DNA of 13,997 bases from CAINVV01 sp037140615 (GCA_037140615.1 JBAXED010000112.1:1-13997); one strand, 5' to 3'. Positions 1-7,493 are shown, numbered from the stretch's first letter. Numbers and translations: made by a program. Notes: generated by a model from the sequence alone, not told the origin.

Positions 1-704
1 AGCCTGCTGATCTCATGCTTCCCGATTTTCCCCATGGGCAGCTTGCCCTTGAGTTCATTGAGAGCAGTCTGTTTCACCTGTATCGTGGCACCCGACATTA
101 CATCCGCACCATACGAACGATAATGTTGAACAGCACCCAGTCCCATGGCCCCAAGTACCGGAAGTGTTGCCAGATTTTTTAAGGCCTCCCTGCGCGATTT
201 GGTGCCTTCCGGAATGACCGGTTCAGACTTCTTGCGACTGCGAAGAAGAACGATCAAGTCATCCATGCTGTATCCTCTTTCCTTGTAAGCGAAGAGGAAT
301 ACCAGAGCCGCCGCTTCAATAAATAGCTTGTCTACAAGGTACAAATGGGCTTCACTATTCATCAACAAATTCCCGAAAGGGGGATAAGCGAAATAATAGA
401 GCGTCAGTAAGACAGCTCCCGCCAGAGAGGCCACACGGCTGAACAGTCCAATGAAAAGCGCCAGACCAATCAGTGTCAAACCAACCATATTCAGGTAATC
501 GGTAGAATGAATCAGGAAAGGGCTACTCGCCAGCCAATGGTAAAAAGGCGAAAAGAAGCTGGAAGTATGGAGCAAATAGCCGGCAGAACTCCAGTTTTCC
601 ATAAAAAGTTTGGTCGCCCCTTCGTACAAAAAATGCCAGCCAATGGCCATGCGCAGAACGGTGACAAAAAATCGTTCATTCACTTTTTTCAATTGAAGCT
701 TCAT
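1..704 (-). CDS. DoxX-family membrane protein, 3' part missing, possible fusion to an oxidoreductase
   Basis: Reads from the ATG at 704 to the left edge without a stop (234 codons). The first ~145 residues give four hydrophobic segments (about 12-33, 70-89, 91-110, 125-140) and the motif IGWHFLYEGATKLF, typical of DoxX/DoxD-like inner-membrane proteins. A second part follows: a basic SRRE stretch and a hydrophobic segment (about 169-195, LKNLATLPVLGAMGLGAVQ) that looks like an internal twin-arginine-like or anchor segment. The last visible residues, including KGKLPMGKIGKHEISR, resemble the start of aldo/keto-reductase-like proteins of Bacteroidetes. I therefore infer a membrane redox protein in which DoxX is fused to an oxidoreductase module, the bulk of which is outside the window. 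Substrate unknown. The start is chosen because the first TM segment follows it closely, as in the family. DoxX call firm; fusion call tentative. Confidence 0.75.
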   Translation of the reverse strand, partial: MKLQLKKVNERFFVTVLRMAIGWHFLYEGATKLFMENWSSAGYLLHTSSFFSPFYHWLASSPFLIHSTDYLNMVGLTLIGLALFIGLFSRVASLAGAVLLTLYYFAYPPFGNLLMNSEAHLYLVDKLFIEAAALVFLFAYKERGYSMDDLIVLLRSRKKSEPVIPEGTKSRREALKNLATLPVLGAMGLGAVQHYRSYGADVMSGATIQVKQTALNELKGKLPMGKIGKHEISR

Positions 705-837
705 AACAGACAAAATTAGTTTGGATATTCGAAAAAATCAGCCTGATCACTGTGTACCTCTTAGGCTTAGCAAGGTAATAAATAAAACAGTATGCAAGCA
801 AATTTTGAATTCAGAGCTGAACATCTATGTAATACCC

Positions 838-1590
838 CTACCATCCCCCATACAATCCGCCCTGCAGTGCTTTCCGGTAGTTATCCAGATTGAATTCGTA
901 CAGGTAAGGGGCCTTGTGCGCACCTCCGGTTTTACGCTCTTCCAACTTATTGAGAATGTCGTAAGAGAGCATCTTGCGCTGAAAATTTCTTCGGTCGAGC
1001 GGCTTTCCCAGAATGGTTTCGTACAGCTTTTGCAACTCGGGCATGGTAAACCTTTCGGGCAAAAGGTTATATCCGATGGGTTGGTAATTCAGTTGCAAAC
1101 GAAGTGTTTCAAGGGCCTGGTTCAGGATCTGGCTATGGTCTAGCATCAAATCTCCTGCTTCCTCCAAAGGCTTCCAAGTGCAGAGGTCAGAGAAAAAATC
1201 GTGTGTTGGTTCGGCCAGTGAAAAGTCGACCAGGGCATAAAAACCTACCGAGATAAAACGCTGCTCAAACCATTCAAGTCCGGCATCGGCTTTCTTCTCC
1301 TCAAGATCCCTAACGGCAGGATTCTTGTCGGCGCGATGCGGATCACTGAAAACCTTGAACTGCTTCAGGAATATATCCCCCAAACCCGTTCGCTCCTTCA
1401 GTACCCTGGATGCTGCTACCTCAAATGATTCATCATTTTTCACAAACCCTCCCGGCAAGGCCCACTCTCTGGTTTTCTTCATCCGCAACAACAAGACCTT
1501 TAGCTGAGAGCCATGAAACCCAAATACCACGCAGTCGAGCGAAAGATGGCTCAAATATTGGTCCTGGTAAGATTGTGGGTTTTGACTCAC
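838..1590 (-). CDS. Nudix-fold transcriptional regulator (NrtR/AraR-like), GTG start
   Basis: 250 residues. Residues ~15-140 form a Nudix-like domain beginning LDCVVFGFHGSQLKVLLL. The Nudix box (residues 48-70) keeps G48, E54, R62, E66 and G69, but the REUxEE core reads RVLKER: the glutamates expected at 63 and 67 are Val and Arg. Residues ~175-245 (FTMPELQKLYETILGKPLD, RRNFQRKML) match the C-terminal winged helix of Nudix-related regulators. Known members of this group sense ADP-ribose or sugars and often lack hydrolase activity, so I infer a sugar-responsive DNA-binding regulator rather than a hydrolase. It is divergent from an esterase-GH3 pair, its probable target. The start is GTG (1590); a stop lies in frame at 1629-1627 and no ATG lies between, and the start falls ~30 nt after a good promoter. 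Confidence 0.85.
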   Translation of the reverse strand: MSQNPQSYQDQYLSHLSLDCVVFGFHGSQLKVLLLRMKKTREWALPGGFVKNDESFEVAASRVLKERTGLGDIFLKQFKVFSDPHRADKNPAVRDLEEKKADAGLEWFEQRFISVGFYALVDFSLAEPTHDFFSDLCTWKPLEEAGDLMLDHSQILNQALETLRLQLNYQPIGYNLLPERFTMPELQKLYETILGKPLDRRNFQRKMLSYDILNKLEERKTGGAHKAPYLYEFNLDNYRKALQGGLYGGW

Positions 1591-1621
1591 GGCAATTTGA
1601 TGTTTTACAGCAGAAAAGTTA

Positions 1622-1652
1622 CAAAATTAGCTTCTGCTTTTGATTTACCAAA
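1622..1652 (-). promoter_or_regulatory. Bacteroidetes-type promoter of the Nudix regulator
   Basis: On the minus strand TTTG (1652-1649) is followed after 19 nt by TAATTTTG (1629-1622), a full match to the Bacteroidetes -33/-7 consensus (TTTG, TAnnTTTG). This places transcription start near 1615 and leaves a leader of about 25 nt before the GTG at 1590. Confidence 0.7.
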
Positions 1653-1662
1653 AGAAAAAGAT

Positions 1663-1691
1663 TACTATTGTGTCGATATGACGCAATGATA
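1663..1691. promoter_or_regulatory. Candidate operator: imperfect palindrome in the divergent intergenic region
   Basis: Arms ATTGTGTC (1667-1674) and GACGCAAT (1680-1687) flank a GATAT centre and pair at 7 of 8 positions. The symmetry continues with TA/TA at the outer ends (1663-1664 and 1690-1691), around a centre at 1677. It lies 11 bp upstream of the regulator's -33 box and about 30 bp before the esterase ATG, so one bound protein could control both directions. The Nudix-type regulator next door is the obvious candidate binder; this is inference from position and symmetry. Confidence 0.55.
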
Positions 1692-1721
1692 CAAAAATAA
1701 GCTAAATCAAACAAATATCGA

Positions 1722-2894
1722 ATGAGAAATAAACTCGTTTTTTTTATTTTCCTAATGCTACTTGGTAACATGAATTTAGAAGCGCAACAGGCATTATGGG
1801 GTGCCCCAGGCATTGTTTCTCCCGAAGTTAAAGAGGACAAAACCGTTACTTTCAGGTTTCAGGCGCCGGATGCGAAAGAGGTTAAAATCTCGGGCGACTG
1901 GATGCCTGCTCAAGGCTGGATTCCCGGATCGGAAGCCATGACCAAAGACGACAAGGGAATCTGGAGCTATACGTCTGCCGCACTAGCTTCCGATTTGTAC
2001 AGTTATTCTTTCAATGTGGATGGTGTAAAAACGACAGATCCGAACAACGTTTATGTAATCCGAGATGTAGCCACTGTTTCAAATGTTTTTCTCGTTGGTG
2101 GCGGCAAAGGCGATTTGTACAAGGTCAATGCTGTCCCGCATGGAACAGTAGCACGCCGCTGGTACGACTCTCCGGGCAACAGCATGACGCGTAGATTAAC
2201 CATTTATACACCTTCCGGCTACGAAAAAGGCAAAGAAAAAATGCCGGTGCTCTATCTGCTTCACGGCATGGGTGGTGATGAGGAAGCCTGGATTGCCCTT
2301 GGCCGTACCTCACAAATCCTTGATAACCTGATCGCGCAAGGCAAAGCTAAACCGATGATCGTGGTAATGACCAACGGAAATGTGGCGCAGGAAGCCGCTC
2401 CGGGCGAATCGAACCTCAACATGTACAAACCCAGCTTCCAGCTTCCCAACACGATGGATGGCAAGTTTGAAGAGACTTTCGCCGATGTGATCAAATTTAT
2501 AGAAAGCAATTATCGCGTCAAGGCTGAGAAATCAGGCCGGGCTATCGCCGGATTGTCGATGGGCGGATTTCACTCGCTGCATATTTCGCATTTTTATCCC
2601 AACACTTTTGATTACGTCGGACTGTTTAGCGCAGCCATTGTTCCCAACGAAAAAGCCACTTCGAAAGTTTACGAAAATATCGATGGTACCCTGAAAGCCC
2701 AGAAGGACAATGGGTACAAGCTTTACTGGATTGGTATTGGAAAGGCTGATTTCCTCTACAAAAACGTGACTGATTACCGCGCAAAACTCGACGGCATGGG
2801 CATGAAATATACCTACCGTGAAAGCGAAGGCGGCCATACCTGGACCAATTGGAGAGTGTATTTGTCGGAATTTGTGCCGTTGCTTTTTAAGTGA
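1722..2894 (+). CDS. Exported CE1-type esterase (feruloyl/acetyl-xylan esterase-like) with N-terminal CBM48-like domain
   Basis: 390 residues. Signal peptide about 1-21 (hydrophobic core LVFFIFLMLLG, cut after LEA). Residues ~25-125 form an immunoglobulin-like E-set/CBM48-type domain (VTFRFQAPDAKEVKISGDW). Residues ~145-388 form an esterase-D-type alpha/beta hydrolase: oxyanion loop HGMGGDE (181-187), nucleophile elbow G-L-S-M-G with Ser279, likely acid Asp343 (GKAD) and His372 (GGHTW). The architecture matches Bacteroidetes CE1 enzymes that release ferulate or acetate from hemicellulose; which ester is cut cannot be read from sequence. It probably acts in the periplasm or at the surface. It is followed after 99 nt by a same-strand GH3 gene, suggesting joint expression, and faces the Nudix regulator across a candidate operator. 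The annotated ATG opens directly into the signal peptide. Confidence 0.85.
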   Translation: MRNKLVFFIFLMLLGNMNLEAQQALWGAPGIVSPEVKEDKTVTFRFQAPDAKEVKISGDWMPAQGWIPGSEAMTKDDKGIWSYTSAALASDLYSYSFNVDGVKTTDPNNVYVIRDVATVSNVFLVGGGKGDLYKVNAVPHGTVARRWYDSPGNSMTRRLTIYTPSGYEKGKEKMPVLYLLHGMGGDEEAWIALGRTSQILDNLIAQGKAKPMIVVMTNGNVAQEAAPGESNLNMYKPSFQLPNTMDGKFEETFADVIKFIESNYRVKAEKSGRAIAGLSMGGFHSLHISHFYPNTFDYVGLFSAAIVPNEKATSKVYENIDGTLKAQKDNGYKLYWIGIGKADFLYKNVTDYRAKLDGMGMKYTYRESEGGHTWTNWRVYLSEFVPLLFK

Positions 2895-2928
2895 AGAGCG
2901 AAGAGTGACAGACCTTTGCCTTATTCTT

Positions 2929-2966
2929 CTCTGTGTAACTCTGTGACTCCTCTGTGTAACTCTGTG
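2929..2966. repeat. 17-bp direct repeat in the esterase-GH3 gap
   Basis: CTCTGTGTAACTCTGTG occurs at 2929-2945 and 2950-2966 (21-nt period); each copy itself contains CTCTGTG twice. This kind of simple CTCTGTGTAA repeat is found dispersed in many environmental genomes. No coding capacity; a role in the transcript is unknown. Confidence 0.7.
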
Positions 2967-2993
2967 TAATTTTTTAACCCAATCATATATCAA

Positions 2994-5414
2994 ATGAAAA
3001 TTCATAACAAACCGTACATCCTGCTAATTGCCCTTCTGCTCATATTCGGTGCGGCAAAAGCCCAAAATCAAGCAAAAATCCAAAGCATCCTCTCCAAAAT
3101 GACCCTCGACCAGAAAGCACAACTGGTGGTTGGAACTGGGATGTTTTTTGAACTTCCGGATTCAATAAAAAAGAAAATGCCTCCGGGATTCAATGGAGAG
3201 ATCGATTCAAAAGATACTTCTTATGTCGCTATGGTCAAAAAAATCAGGAAATATCTGCCGGGTGCTGCTGGTGTAACCTCCGAATTTCCGCTGTTAGGCA
3301 TAGCTTCGCAGGTATTGACGGATGGTCCTGCCGGCGTGCGTATCCAGCCCTTGCGCAAAGGCGAAACCAGAACTTACTATTGCACGGCTTTCCCGGTAGG
3401 GACGGCACTTGCATCTTCCTGGGATGCAGAACTGGTCTACAAAGTTGGTCAGGCCATGGGGAGCGAGGTTAAGGAGTATGGTTCGGACGTCATCCTGGGA
3501 CCTGCACTGAACATCCAGCGCGATCCGCTTTGCGGCCGTAATTTTGAATACTATTCCGAAGATCCTCTTGTAGCCGGGAAAACTGCAGCTGCCATGGTCA
3601 AAGGGATTCAGTCGAACGGAGTTGGCACTTCTGTCAAACATTTCGCTGCCAACAATTCGGAGACCAACCGCATGACTGTCAATACCATCGTCAGCGAACG
3701 TGCCTTGCGTGAAATTTATCTGAAAGGATTCGAAATTACTGTGAAGGAGTCTCAACCCTGGACCGTCATGTCGTCCTACAACAAAATCAATGGCACTTAT
3801 ACCTCCGAAAGCAACGATCTATTGACCAAAATCCTCCGCAACGATTGGGGATTTGAAGGGTATGTGATGACCGACTGGGGAGGTGGCAGCGATGTGGTGG
3901 CCCAGATGAAAGCCGGCAATGACATGATACAACCCGGTCAGCCGAAACAATTCCGCGAACTGATTGAAGCAGTAAAGACTGGTAAACTCGACGAAAAAGT
4001 GCTCGACCTGAATGTCAGCCGAATCTTGAATATCATGCTAAAAGCTCCGCGTTACAACAATTACGCAGTTTCCAATGCCCCGGATTTAAAAGCCAATGCG
4101 GCCATTACCCGTCAGGCAGCCACCGATGGCATGGTGCTGCTGGAGAACAAAGCAAATGCATTGCCTATCCCGGGAACAGTTAAGAAAATTGCTGCTTTCG
4201 GCAATACTTCCTACGATTTGGTTTCTGGTGGAACCGGCAGTGGCGATGTCAACGAAGCCTATACCATCTCATTGACAGAGGGATTAACCAATGATGGATA
4301 TACTTCGGATGAGGAGTTAAAAAATATTTATGATGTGTATGTGAAAGACGTCAAGGCCAAAAGTGGTCCTTCGAAAAATCCGTTCGCATTCATGGGTGGC
4401 AAAGATCCGGTGGCCGAGATGCCCGTTTCAACTGATCTGGCCGTGAAAATGGCCGAAAAATCCGACCTGGCACTCATCACCATCGGCCGAAATGCAGGCG
4501 AAGGCCGCGACCGCACCGATAGCGAAGGTGACTTTCGACTGACCGCCACAGAAAAGGAGATGATCAAAAATGTAACCAACGCATTCCATGCCAAAGGAAA
4601 AAAAGCCATCGTCGTGCTGAATATTCCTGGCGTTGTTGAAGTAGCAAGCTGGCGCGCCATCCCCGATGCCATTCTGGTTGCCTGGCAACCCGGTCAGGAG
4701 GGTGGAAACTCTGTGGCAGATGTTCTGAGCGGAAAAGTTAATCCGTCGGGAAAACTGGCTGTTACCTTCCCGCTCACCTATTCAGATACTCCCTCTGCAA
4801 AGAACTTTCCGGGCATAGCCGAAAAATCCGACAAAAAAGATGCAGCACCCGATCTTTCCGGGTTCTCTTTTATGCGCCGCACCCCCTGGGAAATGATTTA
4901 CGAGGATGATATTTACGTTGGATACCGCTATTACAACACTTTCAAAGTGCCTGTCGCTTACGAATTCGGATACGGATTGTCCTACACAAAATTCGATTAT
5001 TCCAATCTGAAATTGAGCAGTGCAGATTTCAAGGGTCAGCTGACGGTTTCGGTATCTGTGAAAAACACCGGAGCCACTGCCGGCCGCGAAGTTGTTCAAC
5101 TTTACATTGGTTCTCCAAAGGGTAAACTGAACAAGCCTGTGGAAACTTTGGCAGCTTTTGGAAAGACAAAATTATTGAAACCGGGTGAGACGCAATCGTT
5201 GAGTTTCAACATCGGGACCAAGGATTTTGCCTCTTTCGAGGAAGCTACCTCATCCTGGATCGCCGAACCCGGAACGTACAACCTGAAGATTGGTGCCTCA
5301 TCTTTGAAAATAAAACAGGCCGCCACCTTCAAGATTGCCAAGGAACTTTCCGCCGGAAAAGTAACGAAAGCACTAGCTCCGACAAGGGAGATCAATAAGC
5401 TGGTTTCGAAATAG
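2994..5414 (+). CDS. Exported glycoside hydrolase family 3 (beta-glucosidase/beta-xylosidase)
   Basis: 806 residues with a signal peptide (~1-23, ILLIALLLIFGAAKA). The GH3 N-terminal barrel spans about 30-350, with KHF (215-217), GRNFEYYSEDP (181-191) and the nucleophile motif VMTDW, Asp294. The GH3 C-terminal sandwich spans about 370-640, with AGEGRDR (501-507) carrying the likely acid/base Glu503. A fibronectin-III-like domain closes the protein (about 690-780). Length and layout are those of complete Bacteroidetes periplasmic GH3 enzymes that remove non-reducing-end glucose or xylose from oligosaccharides; specificity cannot be fixed from sequence. With the esterase upstream it suggests hemicellulose oligosaccharide processing, the esterase removing side esters and GH3 trimming sugars. 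No own promoter box is evident in the 99-nt gap, and a strong terminator follows, so I infer a two-gene operon. Confidence 0.93.
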   Translation: MKIHNKPYILLIALLLIFGAAKAQNQAKIQSILSKMTLDQKAQLVVGTGMFFELPDSIKKKMPPGFNGEIDSKDTSYVAMVKKIRKYLPGAAGVTSEFPLLGIASQVLTDGPAGVRIQPLRKGETRTYYCTAFPVGTALASSWDAELVYKVGQAMGSEVKEYGSDVILGPALNIQRDPLCGRNFEYYSEDPLVAGKTAAAMVKGIQSNGVGTSVKHFAANNSETNRMTVNTIVSERALREIYLKGFEITVKESQPWTVMSSYNKINGTYTSESNDLLTKILRNDWGFEGYVMTDWGGGSDVVAQMKAGNDMIQPGQPKQFRELIEAVKTGKLDEKVLDLNVSRILNIMLKAPRYNNYAVSNAPDLKANAAITRQAATDGMVLLENKANALPIPGTVKKIAAFGNTSYDLVSGGTGSGDVNEAYTISLTEGLTNDGYTSDEELKNIYDVYVKDVKAKSGPSKNPFAFMGGKDPVAEMPVSTDLAVKMAEKSDLALITIGRNAGEGRDRTDSEGDFRLTATEKEMIKNVTNAFHAKGKKAIVVLNIPGVVEVASWRAIPDAILVAWQPGQEGGNSVADVLSGKVNPSGKLAVTFPLTYSDTPSAKNFPGIAEKSDKKDAAPDLSGFSFMRRTPWEMIYEDDIYVGYRYYNTFKVPVAYEFGYGLSYTKFDYSNLKLSSADFKGQLTVSVSVKNTGATAGREVVQLYIGSPKGKLNKPVETLAAFGKTKLLKPGETQSLSFNIGTKDFASFEEATSSWIAEPGTYNLKIGASSLKIKQAATFKIAKELSAGKVTKALAPTREINKLVSK

Positions 5415-5464
5415 CAGAAATAAAACGATCAAGCGAGGGCACAATTTTCACAAAGCCACGTACT

Positions 5465-5509
5465 AAAAATAAACAGGTAAAAACCAATGGTTTTTACCTG
5501 TTTATTTTT
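5465..5509. terminator. Strong bidirectional hairpin terminator after GH3
   Basis: A perfect 21-bp stem (5465-5485 with 5489-5509) around the 3-nt loop AAT contains AAACAGGTAAAAACC and its complement. The right arm runs into T-rich sequence (T at 5505-5512), giving an intrinsic terminator; the A-rich left arm makes it potentially bidirectional. It marks the boundary between the catabolic locus and the repeat region. Confidence 0.9.
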
Positions 5510-5608
5510 TTTGTCCACGTTTTGACCACGTTTAAATAGTAGAAAGACTGATTATAATGAGTCAATTTACAGAATCAGTATCGATGACACCTTTCATCAG
5601 CTGTTTAT
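5509..5608 (+). repeat. Cassette leader A: tandem 11-bp direct repeats plus conserved block
   Basis: It begins with TTTTGTCCACG (5509-5519) directly followed by TTTTGACCACG (5520-5530), an 11-bp tandem repeat differing at one base. A conserved stretch follows (ATAATG, GTCAATTTACA, GATGACACCTTTCATC) ending CTGTTTAT. The same 100-nt block recurs at 9112, 11438 and 13898. It always precedes the small ORF, so it is probably the transcription control region of the cassette. No clear TAnnTTTG box was found in it. Confidence 0.75.
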
Positions 5609-5626
5609 CTAAATAGACCCTCCAAG

Positions 5627-5770
5627 ATGGAACCCCCTATTCACAAAAGCTTTAAGGTTTTACAGCCGGCTGTAAATTCGTACGAACCTCCCAAAATCGA
5701 AATACTGGAAATCTCTGTCGAAAAAGGTTTTGCCGACTCAACATCTGATTGGGGCTCCGGCACGTGGTAG
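5627..5770 (+). CDS. Conserved small protein, cassette A (47 aa), unknown function
   Basis: ATG (5627) to TAG (5770). The N-terminal ~17 residues vary between copies; the core YEPPKIEILEISVEKGFA is nearly invariant and a tail DSTSDWGSGTW follows. Compared with copy B over the last 30 codons, nine codons differ only synonymously and one (Ser to Ala) changes the residue, so the reading frame is under protein-level selection. No signal peptide, membrane segment or cysteine motif. It ends 100 nt before the lipoprotein of the same cassette, so the two are probably co-transcribed. I recall short Bacteroidales proteins with a similar Tyr-x-x-Pro...Glu...Gly-Phe-Ala pattern but know no function. Ideas (chaperone-like peptide, regulator, exported or modified peptide) are speculative. 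Confidence 0.75.
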   Translation: MEPPIHKSFKVLQPAVNSYEPPKIEILEISVEKGFADSTSDWGSGTW

Positions 5771-5813
5771 TGCGAATGGCTGAACTCGCAGGGGCGGCCC
5801 TGTGTGGCCGTCC
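5771..5813 (+). promoter_or_regulatory. Two stacked RNA hairpins between small ORF and lipoprotein, cassette A
   Basis: Directly after the small-ORF stop, TGCGA (5771-5775) can pair with TCGCA (5786-5790). Next, GGGCGGCC (5792-5799) pairs with GGCCGTCC (5806-5813) with one G-U, loop CTGTGT. No U-tract follows, so it is not a standard terminator. Both hairpins recur in cassette C, while B has a degenerate version. Possible processing or partial-attenuation element; the GC-rich hairpin also resembles a dispersed repeat. Confidence 0.5.
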
Positions 5814-5816
5814 TAT

Positions 5817-5870
5817 CAGTAAACAGTGAATAATGAAAAGTTAAGAGTGAACAGTTAAAAACAGCAACCT
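5817..5870 (+). repeat. Short GTGAACAATGAA-type repeats before the lipoprotein, cassette A
   Basis: Irregular near-repeats of the GTGAATAATGAA/GTGAACAGTTAA type fill the stretch up to the ATG. Equivalent stretches lie at about 9545-9597 and 11751-11797. Such low-complexity repeats are common upstream of genes in environmental Bacteroidetes. There is no Shine-Dalgarno sequence. Confidence 0.55.
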
Positions 5871-7295
5871 ATGAAAACAATCAGATTTACAATATTTTCG
5901 ATACTATTTGGGTTAGTGGTACTGGTTTCTGCCTGCAAAAAGGAGGCCACCCCGGTAGCCGTTACACAATCCGGCAGCAAAATTCTGGTCACCGGGCAAG
6001 ATACCGGAACAGGACTTAAATCAACCCTAAGCGGACAATCAACCGTGTGGATCGCAACGAGTGACAAAGTTGGAGTATACTCTTCGCAAGCGCGTGCAGC
6101 AACTGGAGGCTCAGGAAGTGCAATCGTTAACGCTGAGTTTACGGCAGCTGCTTCTGGCCCATCTTCTGCTTTTACAGGGACAATGTTCTGGGGTACTGGC
6201 ACTGCAACCGATCACACCTTTTATGCTTACTACCCTTATACAGCAGGTTCTGCAGCAAGTACGGCCGTTCCAGTTTCACTGGCAACGGCACAGACCCAGT
6301 CAGCAGCCGGCAGCAGCGCCCATATCGGTTCCCTTGATTTTATGGTGGCTACCCCGGTAACAGTAGTGTCGCCTGGCAACACTGATGCGGTAGGTAGTGC
6401 GGTAAACCTAAGCTACAACCACCTCTTTACGGTTCTGGAGTTTCAGATAAAAGGAACAGGACTACTTAAGGCAGTGAGTCTCTCAACCAGTAATACTCTT
6501 GCCTTTAGCGGTGGTACGATTAACATTGGCCAGTCCACACCTGCAACGGATGTCGCTTATACTTTTGCCAGCCAGACAGGAACGACAAATCAGGCTACAG
6601 TAACGCTGACCAGTCCGGCCACCCTTAATGCCAGCACTGCTACTACAGTTTACATGGTCATCAATCCCGGTACACAGACGGGTAATTGCTTAATTGGACT
6701 CTCGTCGGATGGAACAAACTGGACCTACATCAGCAAAACAGCCCCGACAGGGGGCTTTCTGCGTGGCAAAAAATATGTGGTCACAATTGATCAAGCAACT
6801 GCTTCAGCTTCAGCTGCTGGTTTTAGTTATCAGGGCGGCAAGATATTTTACATTTTACAACCCAGCGACTTCGGTTATGTATCTGGTGAAACACACGGAT
6901 TAATAGCTGCCACATCCGACCAAAGCATAGCTATTCGATGGGCAGAACCTGCTTATCAAAGCACTTCGGTGGCAGGAACACTCACTACGCTTGGGAGTGG
7001 CTCAGCAAACACGGACAAGATCATCGCCCAGAATGGAGCGGGCAGTACCTACGCAGCGGGTCTGGCAAGATCATACAATGGTGGAGGTTTTAGCGACTGG
7101 TATTTGCCAAGCAAGGATGAATTAAACGAACTTTACCTAAACAGGACTGAGGTTGGCGGTTTTGCCAGTGCCTACTATTGGAGTTCCAGCGAGAACTATT
7201 GGAGCGCCGCGTTCAACCAGTACTTCCCCAATAACGGCCAGTACTCCAACGATAAGAGCTACGCGCTCCGTGTGCGTGCTGTTCGGGCTTTTTAA
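5871..7295 (+). CDS. Fimbrillin-like lipoprotein with C-terminal DUF1566 domain, cassette A; possible DGR target
   Basis: 474 residues. A lipoprotein signal (hydrophobic 5-19, lipobox V-S-A-C, Cys22, then KKE) predicts a lipid-anchored envelope protein, perhaps surface exposed. Residues ~35-310 are fimbrillin/Mfa-like, opening GSKILVTGQDTGTGLKSTLS and containing HTFYAYYPYT and SYNHLFTVLEFQIKG; this half is almost the same in the cassette B protein. Residues ~318-474 match DUF1566 (Lcl C-terminal, a C-type-lectin-like fold): YQGGKIFYI, GGGFSDWYLPSKDELNELY, YYWSSSE, and the end VRAVRAF. The last ~40 codons look like a diversified variable repeat. I infer a ligand-binding surface protein, ligand unknown. 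It belongs to a leader-small ORF-lipoprotein cassette and is followed by a hairpin and a truncated four-helix-bundle gene. Confidence 0.85.
   Translation: MKTIRFTIFSILFGLVVLVSACKKEATPVAVTQSGSKILVTGQDTGTGLKSTLSGQSTVWIATSDKVGVYSSQARAATGGSGSAIVNAEFTAAASGPSSAFTGTMFWGTGTATDHTFYAYYPYTAGSAASTAVPVSLATAQTQSAAGSSAHIGSLDFMVATPVTVVSPGNTDAVGSAVNLSYNHLFTVLEFQIKGTGLLKAVSLSTSNTLAFSGGTINIGQSTPATDVAYTFASQTGTTNQATVTLTSPATLNASTATTVYMVINPGTQTGNCLIGLSSDGTNWTYISKTAPTGGFLRGKKYVVTIDQATASASAAGFSYQGGKIFYILQPSDFGYVSGETHGLIAATSDQSIAIRWAEPAYQSTSVAGTLTTLGSGSANTDKIIAQNGAGSTYAAGLARSYNGGGFSDWYLPSKDELNELYLNRTEVGGFASAYYWSSSENYWSAAFNQYFPNNGQYSNDKSYALRVRAVRAF
7173..7292 (+). other. Candidate DGR variable repeat (VR) at the 3' end of lipoprotein A
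   Basis: Between a constant YYWSSS start and a constant VRAVRAF end, 16 of the 25 codons at 7188-7262 end in C, mostly AAC, AGC, TAC, TCC and TTC. That is the pattern left when AAC codons of a template repeat are mutated at adenines. Position at the very 3' end of a C-type-lectin-like gene is also as in known DGR targets, and I recall Bacteroidales DGR targets ending in this way. The template repeat and reverse transcriptase are not in the window, so this is inference. Confidence 0.5.
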
Positions 7296-7317
7296 CGATT
7301 CAACTTTTTAACAATTT

Positions 7318-7364
7318 AACCGCGACTTGTGCTGAGCTTGTCGAAGTAAGCGGTCGGTTTTTTT
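7318..7364 (+). terminator. Hairpin with T-tract after lipoprotein A
   Basis: CCGC (7320-7323) pairs with GCGG (7350-7353) and ACTT (7325-7328) with AAGT (7344-7347), followed by a run of seven T (7358-7364). The inner GTGCTGAGCTTGTCGAAGT matches a dispersed TTCGACAAGCTCAGC-type repeat of many bacterial genomes. Likely terminator of cassette A; it also lies just downstream of the candidate variable repeat, where DGR targets often carry a hairpin. Confidence 0.6.
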
Positions 7365-7406
7365 GAAGAGGTCACAATCCGATAAATTGGTAATATCAGC
7401 CGGTTT

Positions 7407-7459
7407 CATTAAAGTCATTAAAGTCATTAAAGTCCTTAAAGTCCTTAATGACCTTAAAT
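7407..7459. repeat. 9-bp tandem repeat array
   Basis: CATTAAAGT occurs three times in tandem (7407, 7416, 7425), followed by variants CCTTAAAGT, CCTTAATGA and CCTTAAAT, about six units. It lies 35 bp before the truncated four-helix-bundle gene. Low-complexity arrays of this kind are common in Bacteroidetes intergenic DNA. Confidence 0.85.
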
Positions 7460-7493
7460 TCTGATCCACTAAAACCAACAACTGATTACAACA

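Noticed and set aside
711..718. TAATTTTG -7 box just before the DoxX gene on the minus strand
   Set aside because: It lies only 7 nt from the ATG and has no TTTG at the right distance upstream, so it would give an almost leaderless transcript; chance match is likely in this AT-rich gap.
721..1143. 140-codon plus-strand ORF
   Set aside because: Lies mostly opposite the well-supported Nudix regulator gene and shows no family resemblance; antisense shadow.
2532..3005. 157-codon minus-strand ORF over the esterase end
   Set aside because: Antisense to esterase and to the CTCTGTG repeats, which gives it a repetitive HRVTQRSHRVTQRR stretch; no domain features.
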